A stretch of DNA of 64,000 nucleotides, from positions 6,262,001 to 6,326,000 of the forward strand of contig NZ_CP176395.1 in assembly GCF_046244365.1 (NCBI RefSeq), given 5' to 3'. This stretch comes from Paenibacillus_V sp046244365. GTDB taxonomy: Bacteria > Bacillota > Bacilli > Paenibacillales > NBRC-103111. The notes below the pieces were generated by a model. The model was not told the origin of the DNA and did not search any database. It was given only the letters and a program-made list of their open reading frames with translations. The position numbers were made by a program, and so were the translations under genes. Within the stretch, counting starts at the first letter, position 1. The number at the start of each line of letters is the position of its first letter. Positions 1 through 7,423 of this stretch are shown one piece after another.

Positions 1-658
1 CGAGGCCTCCGCCTTTGAAGCCGGAGTTTCCCGCATGATAGACGAACGTATCGCCTGCAAGCAGCAACGAGTAGCCGGCCAGCATAGCCCTGTAGCTGTA
101 GTCAGCATCTTCGTACACCCCGAAAATGAACTGTTCGTCCATCAGTCCGATTTGCTCGACGAGCGCTCTTCTGAACATGACGCAGAAACCGCTCAGGCAG
201 GTCACTTCCTGCCATTTGGCCGGGTCATGCCGGTTGAATGCATCGGCAAACCGGTGATACTCCGCTTCGGTTGCGTATCCGGGATTCAGCATCTGTACCG
301 GAATGACCCAGTTCGATCTCGGTCCGACAATTCCGACTTGGGGGCTGCTGAGAAGCGCCGCAAGCAGGTTATCCAACCAACGATGCGATACGACCGTATC
401 GTTGTTGAGCAGTACGATCTGGTCGCCCCGTGCTGCCGACATCCCTTGATTGACTCCTGCGGCGAAGCCTTTGTTCTGTTTGTTTGCAATCAGTCTGATA
501 TCGGGCATTTGCCGCAAATTGTCCAGCGTCTCGTCTAGCGATGAGTTATCAACGATGATAAGTTCGTAAGGCTGTTTCGTATAAGTACGGATACTGTTTA
601 GACAAGCGAGCGTTTTTTGCCAGTTGTTGAACGTCAAAATCACGATGCTCGTCAGCAT
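1..658 (-). CDS. Glycosyltransferase family 2 (3' end outside window)
   Basis: I translated the minus strand from an ATG at 658 with an AAAGGAG ribosome site 8-10 bases upstream. The frame stays open to the left edge, so only about 219 N-terminal residues are visible. The start reads MLTSIVILTFNNWQKTLACL, the classic GT-A nucleotide-binding strand. VDNSS follows, then LLNNDTVVS, which carries the DxD-like metal/nucleotide motif, and then a FGVYEDADYSYR acceptor/catalytic segment. It is closely similar in plan to the GT2 at 22919-23662. The likely role is transfer of a sugar from a nucleotide sugar in the cytoplasm. The acceptor is unknown, but glycosylation of spore-surface material fits the neighbourhood. 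The missing C-terminus prevents a length comparison. Confidence 0.85.
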   Translation of the reverse strand, partial: MLTSIVILTFNNWQKTLACLNSIRTYTKQPYELIIVDNSSLDETLDNLRQMPDIRLIANKQNKGFAAGVNQGMSAARGDQIVLLNNDTVVSHRWLDNLLAALLSSPQVGIVGPRSNWVIPVQMLNPGYATEAEYHRFADAFNRHDPAKWQEVTCLSGFCVMFRRALVEQIGLMDEQFIFGVYEDADYSYRAMLAGYSLLLAGDTFVYHAGNSGFKGGGL

Positions 659-784
659 TGAGCCACACTCCTTTCATTATGGACTCCTCATCCGCATGTT
701 CCTATTATCATATTAAAATAACGCTGCATAAGGCACGACGGTTTAACCGCTTCAGATACCCATATCTCTTATGCTTCGTCAAAC

Positions 785-811
785 GCAAACAACCCGCCAT
801 GCCGGCGAGTT
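785..811 (-). terminator. Rho-independent terminator after the small-protein trio
   Basis: An 8-bp stem (aacccgcc at 791-798 with ggcgagtt at 804-811, one G-T pair) encloses a 5-base loop. In the minus-strand reading it is followed by GTTTGCGTTT. It lies directly after the last gene of the three-gene set. The T-run is interrupted, so strength is uncertain. Confidence 0.5.
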
Positions 812-820
812 GCTAAGTGG

Positions 821-1177
821 TTATTTCCGATTAGGTTTCACGAGTCTTTCATTGAGCCATATTTTGCCCGGTCTGCCTTTTCGGATGCGGCTTATGCGGA
901 TGCAGGCAATTTTCTCGGCCAATATCTTCTGGTAGCGTGCAAAAGCTCTCATTTGTCTCAGCAACTCCGGGTCGACCCCCGGTACGCCAGATTCCTTCCG
1001 TGAACCGCTATCGGCGGTCAATTCTCGGGATTGGCCGACATGTGTCCGATCGCCGTTATCCGCAGCCGACCGGACATCGGCCATCGATTCGATCATGCGT
1101 GCCAGCGCCCGCTGACTTCTTGCGAGAGACTGCAAAATATGCAGCTTCGCTTCATTTTGTTTTTGCCATGCGTTCAT
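821..1177 (-). CDS. Small helical protein C of a three-gene paralogous set
   Basis: 118 residues, family not recognised. The start is an ATG overlapping the stop of the preceding gene (TGATG), with GGAG seven bases upstream, so translation is probably coupled. The N-terminal helix holds ILQSLARSQRALARMIESM. This 19-residue block aligns without gaps with blocks in the two upstream genes. The middle is polar and low-complexity, and the C-terminus is very basic (IRKGRPGK, KPNRK). A second block AFARYQKILAEKIACI matches the C-terminal helix of the other two. No signal peptide or membrane segment is visible. Being last in the operon and the most basic member, it may bind acidic partners or nucleic acid, but that is only a guess. 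Its position beside propeller proteins suggests a spore role. Confidence 0.7.
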   Translation of the reverse strand: MNAWQKQNEAKLHILQSLARSQRALARMIESMADVRSAADNGDRTHVGQSRELTADSGSRKESGVPGVDPELLRQMRAFARYQKILAEKIACIRISRIRKGRPGKIWLNERLVKPNRK

Positions 1178-1548
1178 CAGTCGTCTCCGTTATCATCGAA
1201 CATGTCGTCGTAGCCCGCCGAGTCGCCTTCGTTACCGCCTAAAACGATTTTCAGGTTTTTGGCGAGCCCTTGCTCCATCTTGGTCAATCCGTCGATCACC
1301 TCGATGACCGTATCGTGAATATCAAGCGTCTGCTTGTGAAGATCGTCGGGCGATTTATAGCGGGAAGGCTGCAGGTTACTGCAAATCCAATTTTTCGCTT
1401 TTTCCGCCTCGTATGCTTTCGCCTCCAGAATGGCGGCGATATTCGATTGAATTTTGGCCGAAGCCTCCAATATTCTTACATACGATTCGCTCCGTCCGGG
1501 CGGAGGATTGCTTTCTCGTCCGTTGTTTCTGCGTTTATTCCCCTTCAT
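1177..1548 (-). CDS. Small helical protein B of a three-gene paralogous set
   Basis: 123 residues, no recognised family. It starts at ATG 1548 behind AAGGA and overlaps the end of gene A by 14 bases. Order seen: a basic head (MKGNKRRNNGRESNPPPG), helix 1 with ILEASAKIQSNIAAILEAK, a linker with one cysteine (NWICSN), helix 2 with GLTKMEQGLAKNLKIVL, then an acidic Gly/Asp tail ending DDNGDD. Both helices align with those of genes A and C. The protein is predicted cytoplasmic. Opposite charge at the two ends, and the basic tail of C, would allow the three to associate with one another, which is inference. The coding frame is clean, and the 1-14 base overlaps on both sides argue for a real operon. 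Confidence 0.7.
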   Translation of the reverse strand: MKGNKRRNNGRESNPPPGRSESYVRILEASAKIQSNIAAILEAKAYEAEKAKNWICSNLQPSRYKSPDDLHKQTLDIHDTVIEVIDGLTKMEQGLAKNLKIVLGGNEGDSAGYDDMFDDNGDD

Positions 1549-1822
1549 TGCTGTTCAATTCCTTCATCACTTGCGTCAAGTTATCGGCCATCGCATCCTC
1601 TAGATCCGCCAAGCTGTTTAAGTAAGAAGTAAGGTTCTTCGTTACCGAAAGCGCAAAATCCGTTGTGCCTTCAAACCCTTCGACCGACGGATTTTCGTTC
1701 GGTATGGCCGTGATCAGTCTTGCCGCGTGAACGACCGATTGCCGCTTGGCTTCGATAATTCTTGCAAGCTCATGATGGGATTTGGACATATGATGGATGA
1801 TCGCCGTAATTTGCTGATCCAA
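1535..1822 (-). CDS. Small helical protein A of a three-gene paralogous set
   Basis: 95 residues if a TTG at 1822 is used; GGGGG lies eight bases before it. The frame extends upstream to ATG 1894, giving 119 residues, but that ATG has no clear ribosome site and its N-terminus does not align with the siblings. From the TTG, helix 1 (IIHHMSKSHHELARIIEAK) begins about residue 8, matching B and C. Helix 2 (SLADLEDAMADNLTQVM) matches B closely. This is the first gene of the trio. No function is assigned. The family resembles other short, amphipathic, multi-copy proteins of spore formers only in a general way, so I leave it as hypothetical. Confidence 0.6.
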   Translation of the reverse strand: MDQQITAIIHHMSKSHHELARIIEAKRQSVVHAARLITAIPNENPSVEGFEGTTDFALSVTKNLTSYLNSLADLEDAMADNLTQVMKELNSNEGE

Positions 1823-1987
1823 TCGAACAACCCCCGTCTGTAGGTGTGATGTAGCGGTGAAGCCGTGACGTGTCCTTATCCCCAGCATATGCATGCGATG
1901 CCTGTTGTGACTCCGCAGTTGTACGCGTTTGCTGCTCGAAAACCGTTCCCGGTCCGGATATTGGAAGCTCCACCTAAGGTTTTAAGG

Positions 1988-3277
1988 TTAAAACAACAAA
2001 ATCGGCGTAACCGCTAAGCCATTGGGAAATTTGCCGACAGAAAGGGTTCCAAACGTATTCGTAGCGGCGTCAATGACAAATATCGTACTTCTGAAAGAGT
2101 TTGAAATGTAGACACGCGAACCGTCAGGGTGGATTGCGATTGAAAAAGGTTCGCTTCCGGCAGGAAAAGTCACCGTAACCTCTACCAAATTGATATTCGT
2201 GTTAATGACCGATACGGTACCATTGCCGTTATTTGCGACATAAGCGCGTGAACCGTCAGGGGTAATCGCGATTGGTTTGATTCCAAAAGGGAGGCTTCCG
2301 GCAGGCAGGTTTACCGTAGCCACAACCGTATTGGTTACCGTGTTAATGACCGATACCGTGTTCAAGAAAAAATTTGGGACATAAGCACGAGTACCGTCCG
2401 GGGTAATCGCAACCCCAGTGGGATTGCCTCCGGCAGTTAAAGGCACCGTAGTCACGACCGCATTAGTTGCCGTATCAATCACCAGAACCGTATCGTCGCT
2501 AACGGGTACATAAGCGCGCGTTCCATCAGGCGTAATCGCGATTCCATTAGGAGTCTCTGTGGGAGGCATGGGAATAGAAGTTATGACCGTATTGGTTCCC
2601 GTATCGAGCACCGTTACCGAGGCAGTGGCACCATTCCCGCAACAAACATAGAGGCGTGAACCGTCCGGCGTGAATGCAAGATCGGTGGGATTCGTATTGC
2701 CTGCCGGCACGATTGTAAGAACCGTATTCGTAGCGGTGTCGATAATCGTTATGGAGGCAGAGCCGTTATTGGTAATATAAGCACGCGAACCGTCAGGCGT
2801 GATCGCAACGCCGGTACCAGGAGTGAACCCGGTCACGTTGGTCACGACGTTATTCGTCCCCGTGTCCACTACCCATCCGTTTGCCGCATACAAAAACAGA
2901 AGCTCTCCGATTTTGGAAAACTCCCCTCTCAGCACATGTTCATTAATGACTTGACCGTCTGCTCCTTTCTCCAAAACCGTAATGGCAATATCGTTGGCCC
3001 CCCGCCCGCTGGTGATAACGCGCACGCCGAATACATCCAGGTTTGCATCGACGTTGTCTACGGTAAAGCTGCAATCGGGTTCATTGAACGGATTAAGGGA
3101 TACCAGCGAAACGGCATAGATCGTTTTGCTCGCAAGCCCGCCGCCCGCCGGGTTGATAAAGTAAGCTTCGGCGCCGGCAAGCGCCGTCTTGCGTCCCGTA
3201 TTGAAAAGCCGAATGGTCAACTGGGTCGTCCGGGGAAATTGGCGATTATCGATCGGTCCCGTATCGTACACGGCCAT
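1988..3277 (-). CDS. Seven-bladed YVTN/YncE-type beta-propeller protein, paralogue 1
   Basis: 429 residues from ATG 3277. AAAGGAG lies eight bases before this ATG and only two bases before the earlier in-frame ATG, and all five paralogues begin M-(A/P)-V-x-DTG. Residues 1-120 form a conserved head domain (DTGPIDNR, LTIRLFNTGR, PDCSFT, DVFGVRVITSG). From about 125, seven blades each contain a (R/L)AYVxN strand and end in AITPDG. The chain ends AVTPILLF, supplying the closing strand. There is no signal peptide. Blade 3 carries a Cys-Cys pair (YVCCG), shared with paralogue 3 only. YVTN propellers are usually binding or scaffold folds, and no active site is visible. It is last in the four-gene minus-strand operon. 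Confidence 0.85.
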   Translation of the reverse strand: MAVYDTGPIDNRQFPRTTQLTIRLFNTGRKTALAGAEAYFINPAGGGLASKTIYAVSLVSLNPFNEPDCSFTVDNVDANLDVFGVRVITSGRGANDIAITVLEKGADGQVINEHVLRGEFSKIGELLFLYAANGWVVDTGTNNVVTNVTGFTPGTGVAITPDGSRAYITNNGSASITIIDTATNTVLTIVPAGNTNPTDLAFTPDGSRLYVCCGNGATASVTVLDTGTNTVITSIPMPPTETPNGIAITPDGTRAYVPVSDDTVLVIDTATNAVVTTVPLTAGGNPTGVAITPDGTRAYVPNFFLNTVSVINTVTNTVVATVNLPAGSLPFGIKPIAITPDGSRAYVANNGNGTVSVINTNINLVEVTVTFPAGSEPFSIAIHPDGSRVYISNSFRSTIFVIDAATNTFGTLSVGKFPNGLAVTPILLF

Positions 3278-3309
3278 TTTCATCTCTCCTTTTTTTATCA
3301 AATGACATA

Positions 3310-4602
3310 TTAAAATAAAAGTATCGGCGTAATGGCGACATTAGCGGGGATAAAGCTTACGGATACAGTCGCAACCACGGTTTGCGTCGAGGTGTCAATC
3401 ACCGATACCGTAGCACTGCCAGTATTCACAACATAAGCACGTGAGCCGTCAGGGGTGATCGCGATGTCTGCAGGATCATTGAGACCAGCCACCGTTGTTA
3501 CCACCGTATTGGTTTCCGTGTTAATGATCGTTACGTCATCCGTTCCGAACGTTGCGACATAAGCGCTTGAACCGTCAGGGGTGATCGCGATTCCGAAAGG
3601 AACGCTAAAGGCAGCCAAGGTCACCGTAGCCACGATCGTATTGGTTCCCGTATCAATCACCGATACGGTATGAAGGCCTTGATTCGTGACAAAGGTACGT
3701 GAACCGTCAGGGGTGATCGCAAGGCCAAAAGGATCAGCTCCGGCAGGCAAGGCCACGGTAGCCACGATCGTATTGGTCCCCGTGTCAATCACCGAAACGT
3801 TGTCGAGACCGTTATTCGCAACATAAACGCGAGAACCGTCAGGGGTGATCGCGATGTCTGCAGGATCAGCTCCGGCAGGCAAGTTTACAGTTGCCGTTAC
3901 CGTATTGCTTCCCGTGTCGATCACCGATACCGTATCGTTGGCAAAATTCGCAACATAAGCGCGTAAACCGTTCGGGGTGATTTCGATTTCACCAGGACCC
4001 GCTCCGATAGGCAAGCCCACGGTATTCACGACCGTATTGGTCGCCGTGTCGATTACCGCTACCAAATCGGCTATAGAAGAGGTGATATATGCCAGCAAAC
4101 CGCCCGGTGTGAACGCTATTCCGCCAGGACGGCTCACGCCGGTCACCGTAGCTAGGGTCGTATTGCTTTCCGTATCAATCACCGATACGCTGTTGCCCAA
4201 AGCATTTGAGACATATGCAAACAGAAGTTCCTCAATCCGGGCAAGCTCCCCTTCCAGAACACGCTCCTTGATGATTTGGCCGTCCGCTCCTTTTTCCGAG
4301 ACCGTGACGGCAATATCGTTACCCCCAAGTCCGCTGGTGACGACACGCACGCCGAATACATCCAGGTTGGCAAAGACATTGTCCAAGGTAAAGCTGCAAT
4401 CGGGTTGATCGAACGGATTGAGGGTGACGAAATTTAATGCATTGATCGTTTTGCTTGCAAACCCGGCGCCTGTCGGGTTGATAGAATAGGCTTCGATTCC
4501 GGCAGTCGCAGACTTGCGTCCCGTATTGAAAAGACGAATGGTTAACAGGGTCGTTCGGGGAGCATTCCGATTATCGATCGGACCTGTATCAAAAACTGGC
4601 AT
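3310..4602 (-). CDS. Seven-bladed YVTN/YncE-type beta-propeller protein, paralogue 2
   Basis: 430 residues from ATG 4602. AGGAG is eight bases upstream, so the in-frame ATG at 4608 is less likely. It has the same head domain as its neighbours (FDTGPIDNRNAPR, PDCSFTLDNVFANLDVFGVR). Seven blades follow, starting at LFAYVSN, LAYITSS, RAYVANF, RVYVANN, RTFVTNQ, SAYVATF and RAYVVNT. The end is NVAITPILLF. It has no Cys-Cys pair in blade 3. No leader peptide or anchor is present, so export would need another route; mother-cell deposition on a forespore is an obvious alternative and is inferred. It sits 32 bases upstream of paralogue 1 and is almost certainly co-transcribed with it. Confidence 0.85.
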   Translation of the reverse strand: MPVFDTGPIDNRNAPRTTLLTIRLFNTGRKSATAGIEAYSINPTGAGFASKTINALNFVTLNPFDQPDCSFTLDNVFANLDVFGVRVVTSGLGGNDIAVTVSEKGADGQIIKERVLEGELARIEELLFAYVSNALGNSVSVIDTESNTTLATVTGVSRPGGIAFTPGGLLAYITSSIADLVAVIDTATNTVVNTVGLPIGAGPGEIEITPNGLRAYVANFANDTVSVIDTGSNTVTATVNLPAGADPADIAITPDGSRVYVANNGLDNVSVIDTGTNTIVATVALPAGADPFGLAITPDGSRTFVTNQGLHTVSVIDTGTNTIVATVTLAAFSVPFGIAITPDGSSAYVATFGTDDVTIINTETNTVVTTVAGLNDPADIAITPDGSRAYVVNTGSATVSVIDTSTQTVVATVSVSFIPANVAITPILLF

Positions 4603-4664
4603 CTTCATCTCTCCTATCAGTCATATTCAGAAAGCTCTCCTTTTCGCGCCGGCTTATTCTAGGT

Positions 4665-5939
4665 CTAAAACAACAGAATCGGTGTAATCGCGATGCCGTT
4701 GGGAGAAGGTCCGACAGGCAAGGTTCCAACCGTATTGTTTGAAAGGATAATTACCGACACCGTTTCATTGCCATTGTTTGAAACATAGGCGCGCATACCG
4801 TCAGGCGTGATTGCGATTGAGGTAGGTTGACTTCCGGCAGGTAAAGTCACCGTAGACTCGACCAAATTGGTTTGCGTGTTAATGATCGATACCGTACCGT
4901 TAGCAACATTTGCGACACAGGCGCGCGATCCGTCAGGCGTGATCGCGATTGCGAAAGGGAAACTCCCGGCAGCCAAGGGCACCGTAGCTATTACCGTGAG
5001 GGTTCCCGTATCAATTACCGGTACCGTATCGTTATCAGCCACGACATAGGCTCGCGAACCGTCAGGCGTGATCGCGATTCCAGTAGGATCGCTTGAGACA
5101 GGCAAAGGCACCGTAGCCACGATCGTATTGGTTATCGTGTCAATCAACAATACCGTTCCGTTACCGAGTGAGACATAAGCAGTCGAACCGTCAGGTGTAA
5201 TTGCGATTCCTTGAGGAAACGCAGGTACGGGCACCGAAGCTACTACCGTATTGGTTCCCGTATCAATCACCTGCACCGTAGAGCCTAAAAGATTTAGGCA
5301 GCAGAAATAGGCGCGTAAACCGTTAGGTGTTATCGCAATAGATTGAGGATTAAGATTGCCTGCAGGTACGGTTGCCACAACCGTATTCGTTGCCGAATCA
5401 ATGACCGATACCGAAGCAGAACCGTTATTTGTGATATAGACGCGCGTACCGTCAGGAGTGATCGCAACGCCATTAGGAACTGAACCAAGGCCGCTCACAT
5501 TACCGACTATCGTATTGGTCCCCGTATTAATGACCCATCCATTTGCTGCATATACAAATAGCAATTCTCCGATTCGGGAAAACTCCCCTTTCAGCACATG
5601 CTCGTTAATGATTTGCCCGGCTGCTCCTTTTTCCAAAACCGTGACGGCAATATCGTTAGCCCCTAGCCCGCTGGTAACGACGCGCACACCGAACACATCC
5701 AGGTTGGCAAAAACATTGTCCAATGTAAAACTGCAATCGGGTTTATTGAACGGATTGAGGGAAGCGGAATTTAAAACGTAGAGCGTTTTGCTTGCAAGCC
5801 CGCTGCCCGCCGGATTGATATAATAGGCTTCGATTTCGGCAATCGCAGACTTGCGTCCCGTATTGAAAAGACGAATCGTTAACAGGGTCGTCCGGGGAGC
5901 ATTACGATTATCGATCGGACCCGTATCAAAAACTGCCAT
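4665..5939 (-). CDS. Seven-bladed YVTN/YncE-type beta-propeller protein, paralogue 3
   Basis: 424 residues from ATG 5939, with GGGAGAG in front. The head domain is nearly identical to the others (PDCSFTLDNVFANL). Blade starts are LFVYAAN, RVYITNN, RAYFCCL, TAYVSLG, RAYVVAD, RACVANV and RAYVSNN. The end is GIAITPILLF. The YFCC in blade 3 corresponds to YVCC of paralogue 1. The two also share the blade-1 sequence YAANGWV, so 1 and 3 are a closer pair, and 2 and 4 another. This alternation suggests duplication of a two-gene unit. The function is unknown beyond a probable structural or binding role. Confidence 0.85.
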   Translation of the reverse strand: MAVFDTGPIDNRNAPRTTLLTIRLFNTGRKSAIAEIEAYYINPAGSGLASKTLYVLNSASLNPFNKPDCSFTLDNVFANLDVFGVRVVTSGLGANDIAVTVLEKGAAGQIINEHVLKGEFSRIGELLFVYAANGWVINTGTNTIVGNVSGLGSVPNGVAITPDGTRVYITNNGSASVSVIDSATNTVVATVPAGNLNPQSIAITPNGLRAYFCCLNLLGSTVQVIDTGTNTVVASVPVPAFPQGIAITPDGSTAYVSLGNGTVLLIDTITNTIVATVPLPVSSDPTGIAITPDGSRAYVVADNDTVPVIDTGTLTVIATVPLAAGSFPFAIAITPDGSRACVANVANGTVSIINTQTNLVESTVTLPAGSQPTSIAITPDGMRAYVSNNGNETVSVIILSNNTVGTLPVGPSPNGIAITPILLF

Positions 5940-5970
5940 CTATCATCTCTCCCTATCAGTCATATTCAGT

Positions 5971-7254
5971 CTAAAACAATAAAATCGGTGTAATGGCGAT
6001 GTCAAAGGGAGCAACTCCTACAGAAATCGTCGCAACAACTGTGTTGCTTACGGTATCAACCATCGATACCGTGGCACTACCGAAATTTGCTACATAGGCG
6101 CGCGATCCGTCAGGGGTGATCGCGATTGCTACAGGACTCAGGCCAGTCACCGTTCCCACTACCGCATTAGTTCCCGTATGAATCACCGTTAAATTGTTGG
6201 CAGTTGCGACATAAGCGCGTGAACCGTCGGGGGTGATCGCGATTCCTGAAGGATCGCTAAACGCAGGCAAAACCACCGTTGCCACGATCGTATTGGTTCC
6301 GGTGTCAATGACCGATACCGTATTAGGTCCTTGATTTGTTACATAGGCGCGAGAACCGTCAGGAGTGATCGCAACTCCACGAGGATCGCTTCCGGCAGCC
6401 AAAGGCACCGTTGCCGTTATCGTATTCGTTCCCGTGTCAATCACCGATACCGTATCATTGCCAAAATTAGCTACATATGCACGTGAACCGTCAGGGGTAA
6501 TCGCGATTGCTTGAGGGTCGGCTCCGGCAGGCAAGGGCACCGTAGCCGTTACCGTATTGCTGCCCGTATCAATTACCGATACCGTATCATTGCCAAAATT
6601 AGCTACGTATGCGCGTGAACCGTCAGGGGTAATCGCGATTCCCGAAGGACCGCTTCCGGCAGGCAAGGGCACCGTAACCGTTATCGTATTGGTTCCCGTA
6701 TCAATCACCCCTACGGAGTCACTTATTGAATTTGTGACATACGCGCTTAAACCGCTAGGGGTAATGGCAACTCCGCCGGGGAGGGCTACCCCGGACACCG
6801 TAGCCGCTATCGTGTTGCTTCCCGTGTCAATCACCGATACATTGTTACTTAAACCGTTTACGACATAGACAAACAAAAGCTCCTCGATCCGGGCAAGCTC
6901 CCCTTCAAGCACATGCTCCTTAATGATTTGACCGTCTGTCGCTTTTTCCGTGATCGTGACGGCAATATCGTTAGCCCCAAGTCCGCTGGTGATGATACGC
7001 ACACCGAACACATCCAAGTTGGCAAAAACATTGTCCAACGTAAAACTGCAATCGGGCTTATCGAACGGATCGAGGGTTACGATATTTAAAACATAGAGCG
7101 TTCTGCTTGCAAGCCCGGTACCTGTCGGATTGATATAATAGGCTTCGATACCGGCAATCGCAGGCAAGCGTCCCGTATTGAAAAGGCGAATCGTTAACAG
7201 GTTCGTTCGGGGAGCGTTTCGATTATCGATCGGCCCCGTATCAAAAACTGGCAT
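5971..7254 (-). CDS. Seven-bladed YVTN/YncE-type beta-propeller protein, paralogue 4
   Basis: 427 residues from ATG 7254 behind GGGAGAG. It is the first gene of the minus-strand propeller operon, immediately downstream of a sigma-K-like promoter. The head domain occupies residues 1-120. Seven blades follow (LFVYVVN, SAYVTNS, RAYVANF, RAYVANF, RAYVTNQ, RAYVATA, RAYVANF), then DIAITPILLF. Blades 3 and 4 are almost identical over about 40 residues, also at the DNA level, showing recent internal duplication or gene conversion. There is no signal peptide. The blade-to-blade spacing of about 43 residues is normal for YVTN repeats. Confidence 0.85.
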   Translation of the reverse strand: MPVFDTGPIDNRNAPRTNLLTIRLFNTGRLPAIAGIEAYYINPTGTGLASRTLYVLNIVTLDPFDKPDCSFTLDNVFANLDVFGVRIITSGLGANDIAVTITEKATDGQIIKEHVLEGELARIEELLFVYVVNGLSNNVSVIDTGSNTIAATVSGVALPGGVAITPSGLSAYVTNSISDSVGVIDTGTNTITVTVPLPAGSGPSGIAITPDGSRAYVANFGNDTVSVIDTGSNTVTATVPLPAGADPQAIAITPDGSRAYVANFGNDTVSVIDTGTNTITATVPLAAGSDPRGVAITPDGSRAYVTNQGPNTVSVIDTGTNTIVATVVLPAFSDPSGIAITPDGSRAYVATANNLTVIHTGTNAVVGTVTGLSPVAIAITPDGSRAYVANFGSATVSMVDTVSNTVVATISVGVAPFDIAITPILLF

Positions 7255-7287
7255 CTAGCATCTCTCCCTATCAGCAAATTCATATAC

Positions 7288-7316
7288 CAGTATATGTATT
7301 TGAGAGACAAATCGTA
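7288..7316 (-). promoter_or_regulatory. Candidate sigma-K promoter of the four-propeller operon
   Basis: In the minus-strand reading a TACG element (7313-7316) is followed by 16 bases and CATATACTG (7288-7296). The sigma-K pattern is mACm, 16-17 bases, CATAnnnTA. The central AC, the spacing and CATA-nnn-T agree; the final A is G. It lies about 34 bases before the start codon at 7254. Confidence 0.45.
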
Positions 7317-7345
7317 TGGATTATATGAATCTTAAAAACAACTTA

Positions 7346-7374
7346 AACGGGCCCTCCTTATCGGACATATACTA
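7346..7374 (+). promoter_or_regulatory. Candidate sigma-K promoter of the divergent propeller gene
   Basis: AACG (7346-7349), 16 bases, CATATACTA (7366-7374) matches the sigma-K pattern, with a perfect -10. The start codon of the plus-strand propeller gene is 50 bases downstream. Together with the opposing site at 7288-7316 it fills the 169-base divergent gap. Confidence 0.5.
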
Positions 7375-7423
7375 ATCTGCGAGATGACATCTATGCAAGA
7401 TGACTTGATAGGGAGGTATTTTT

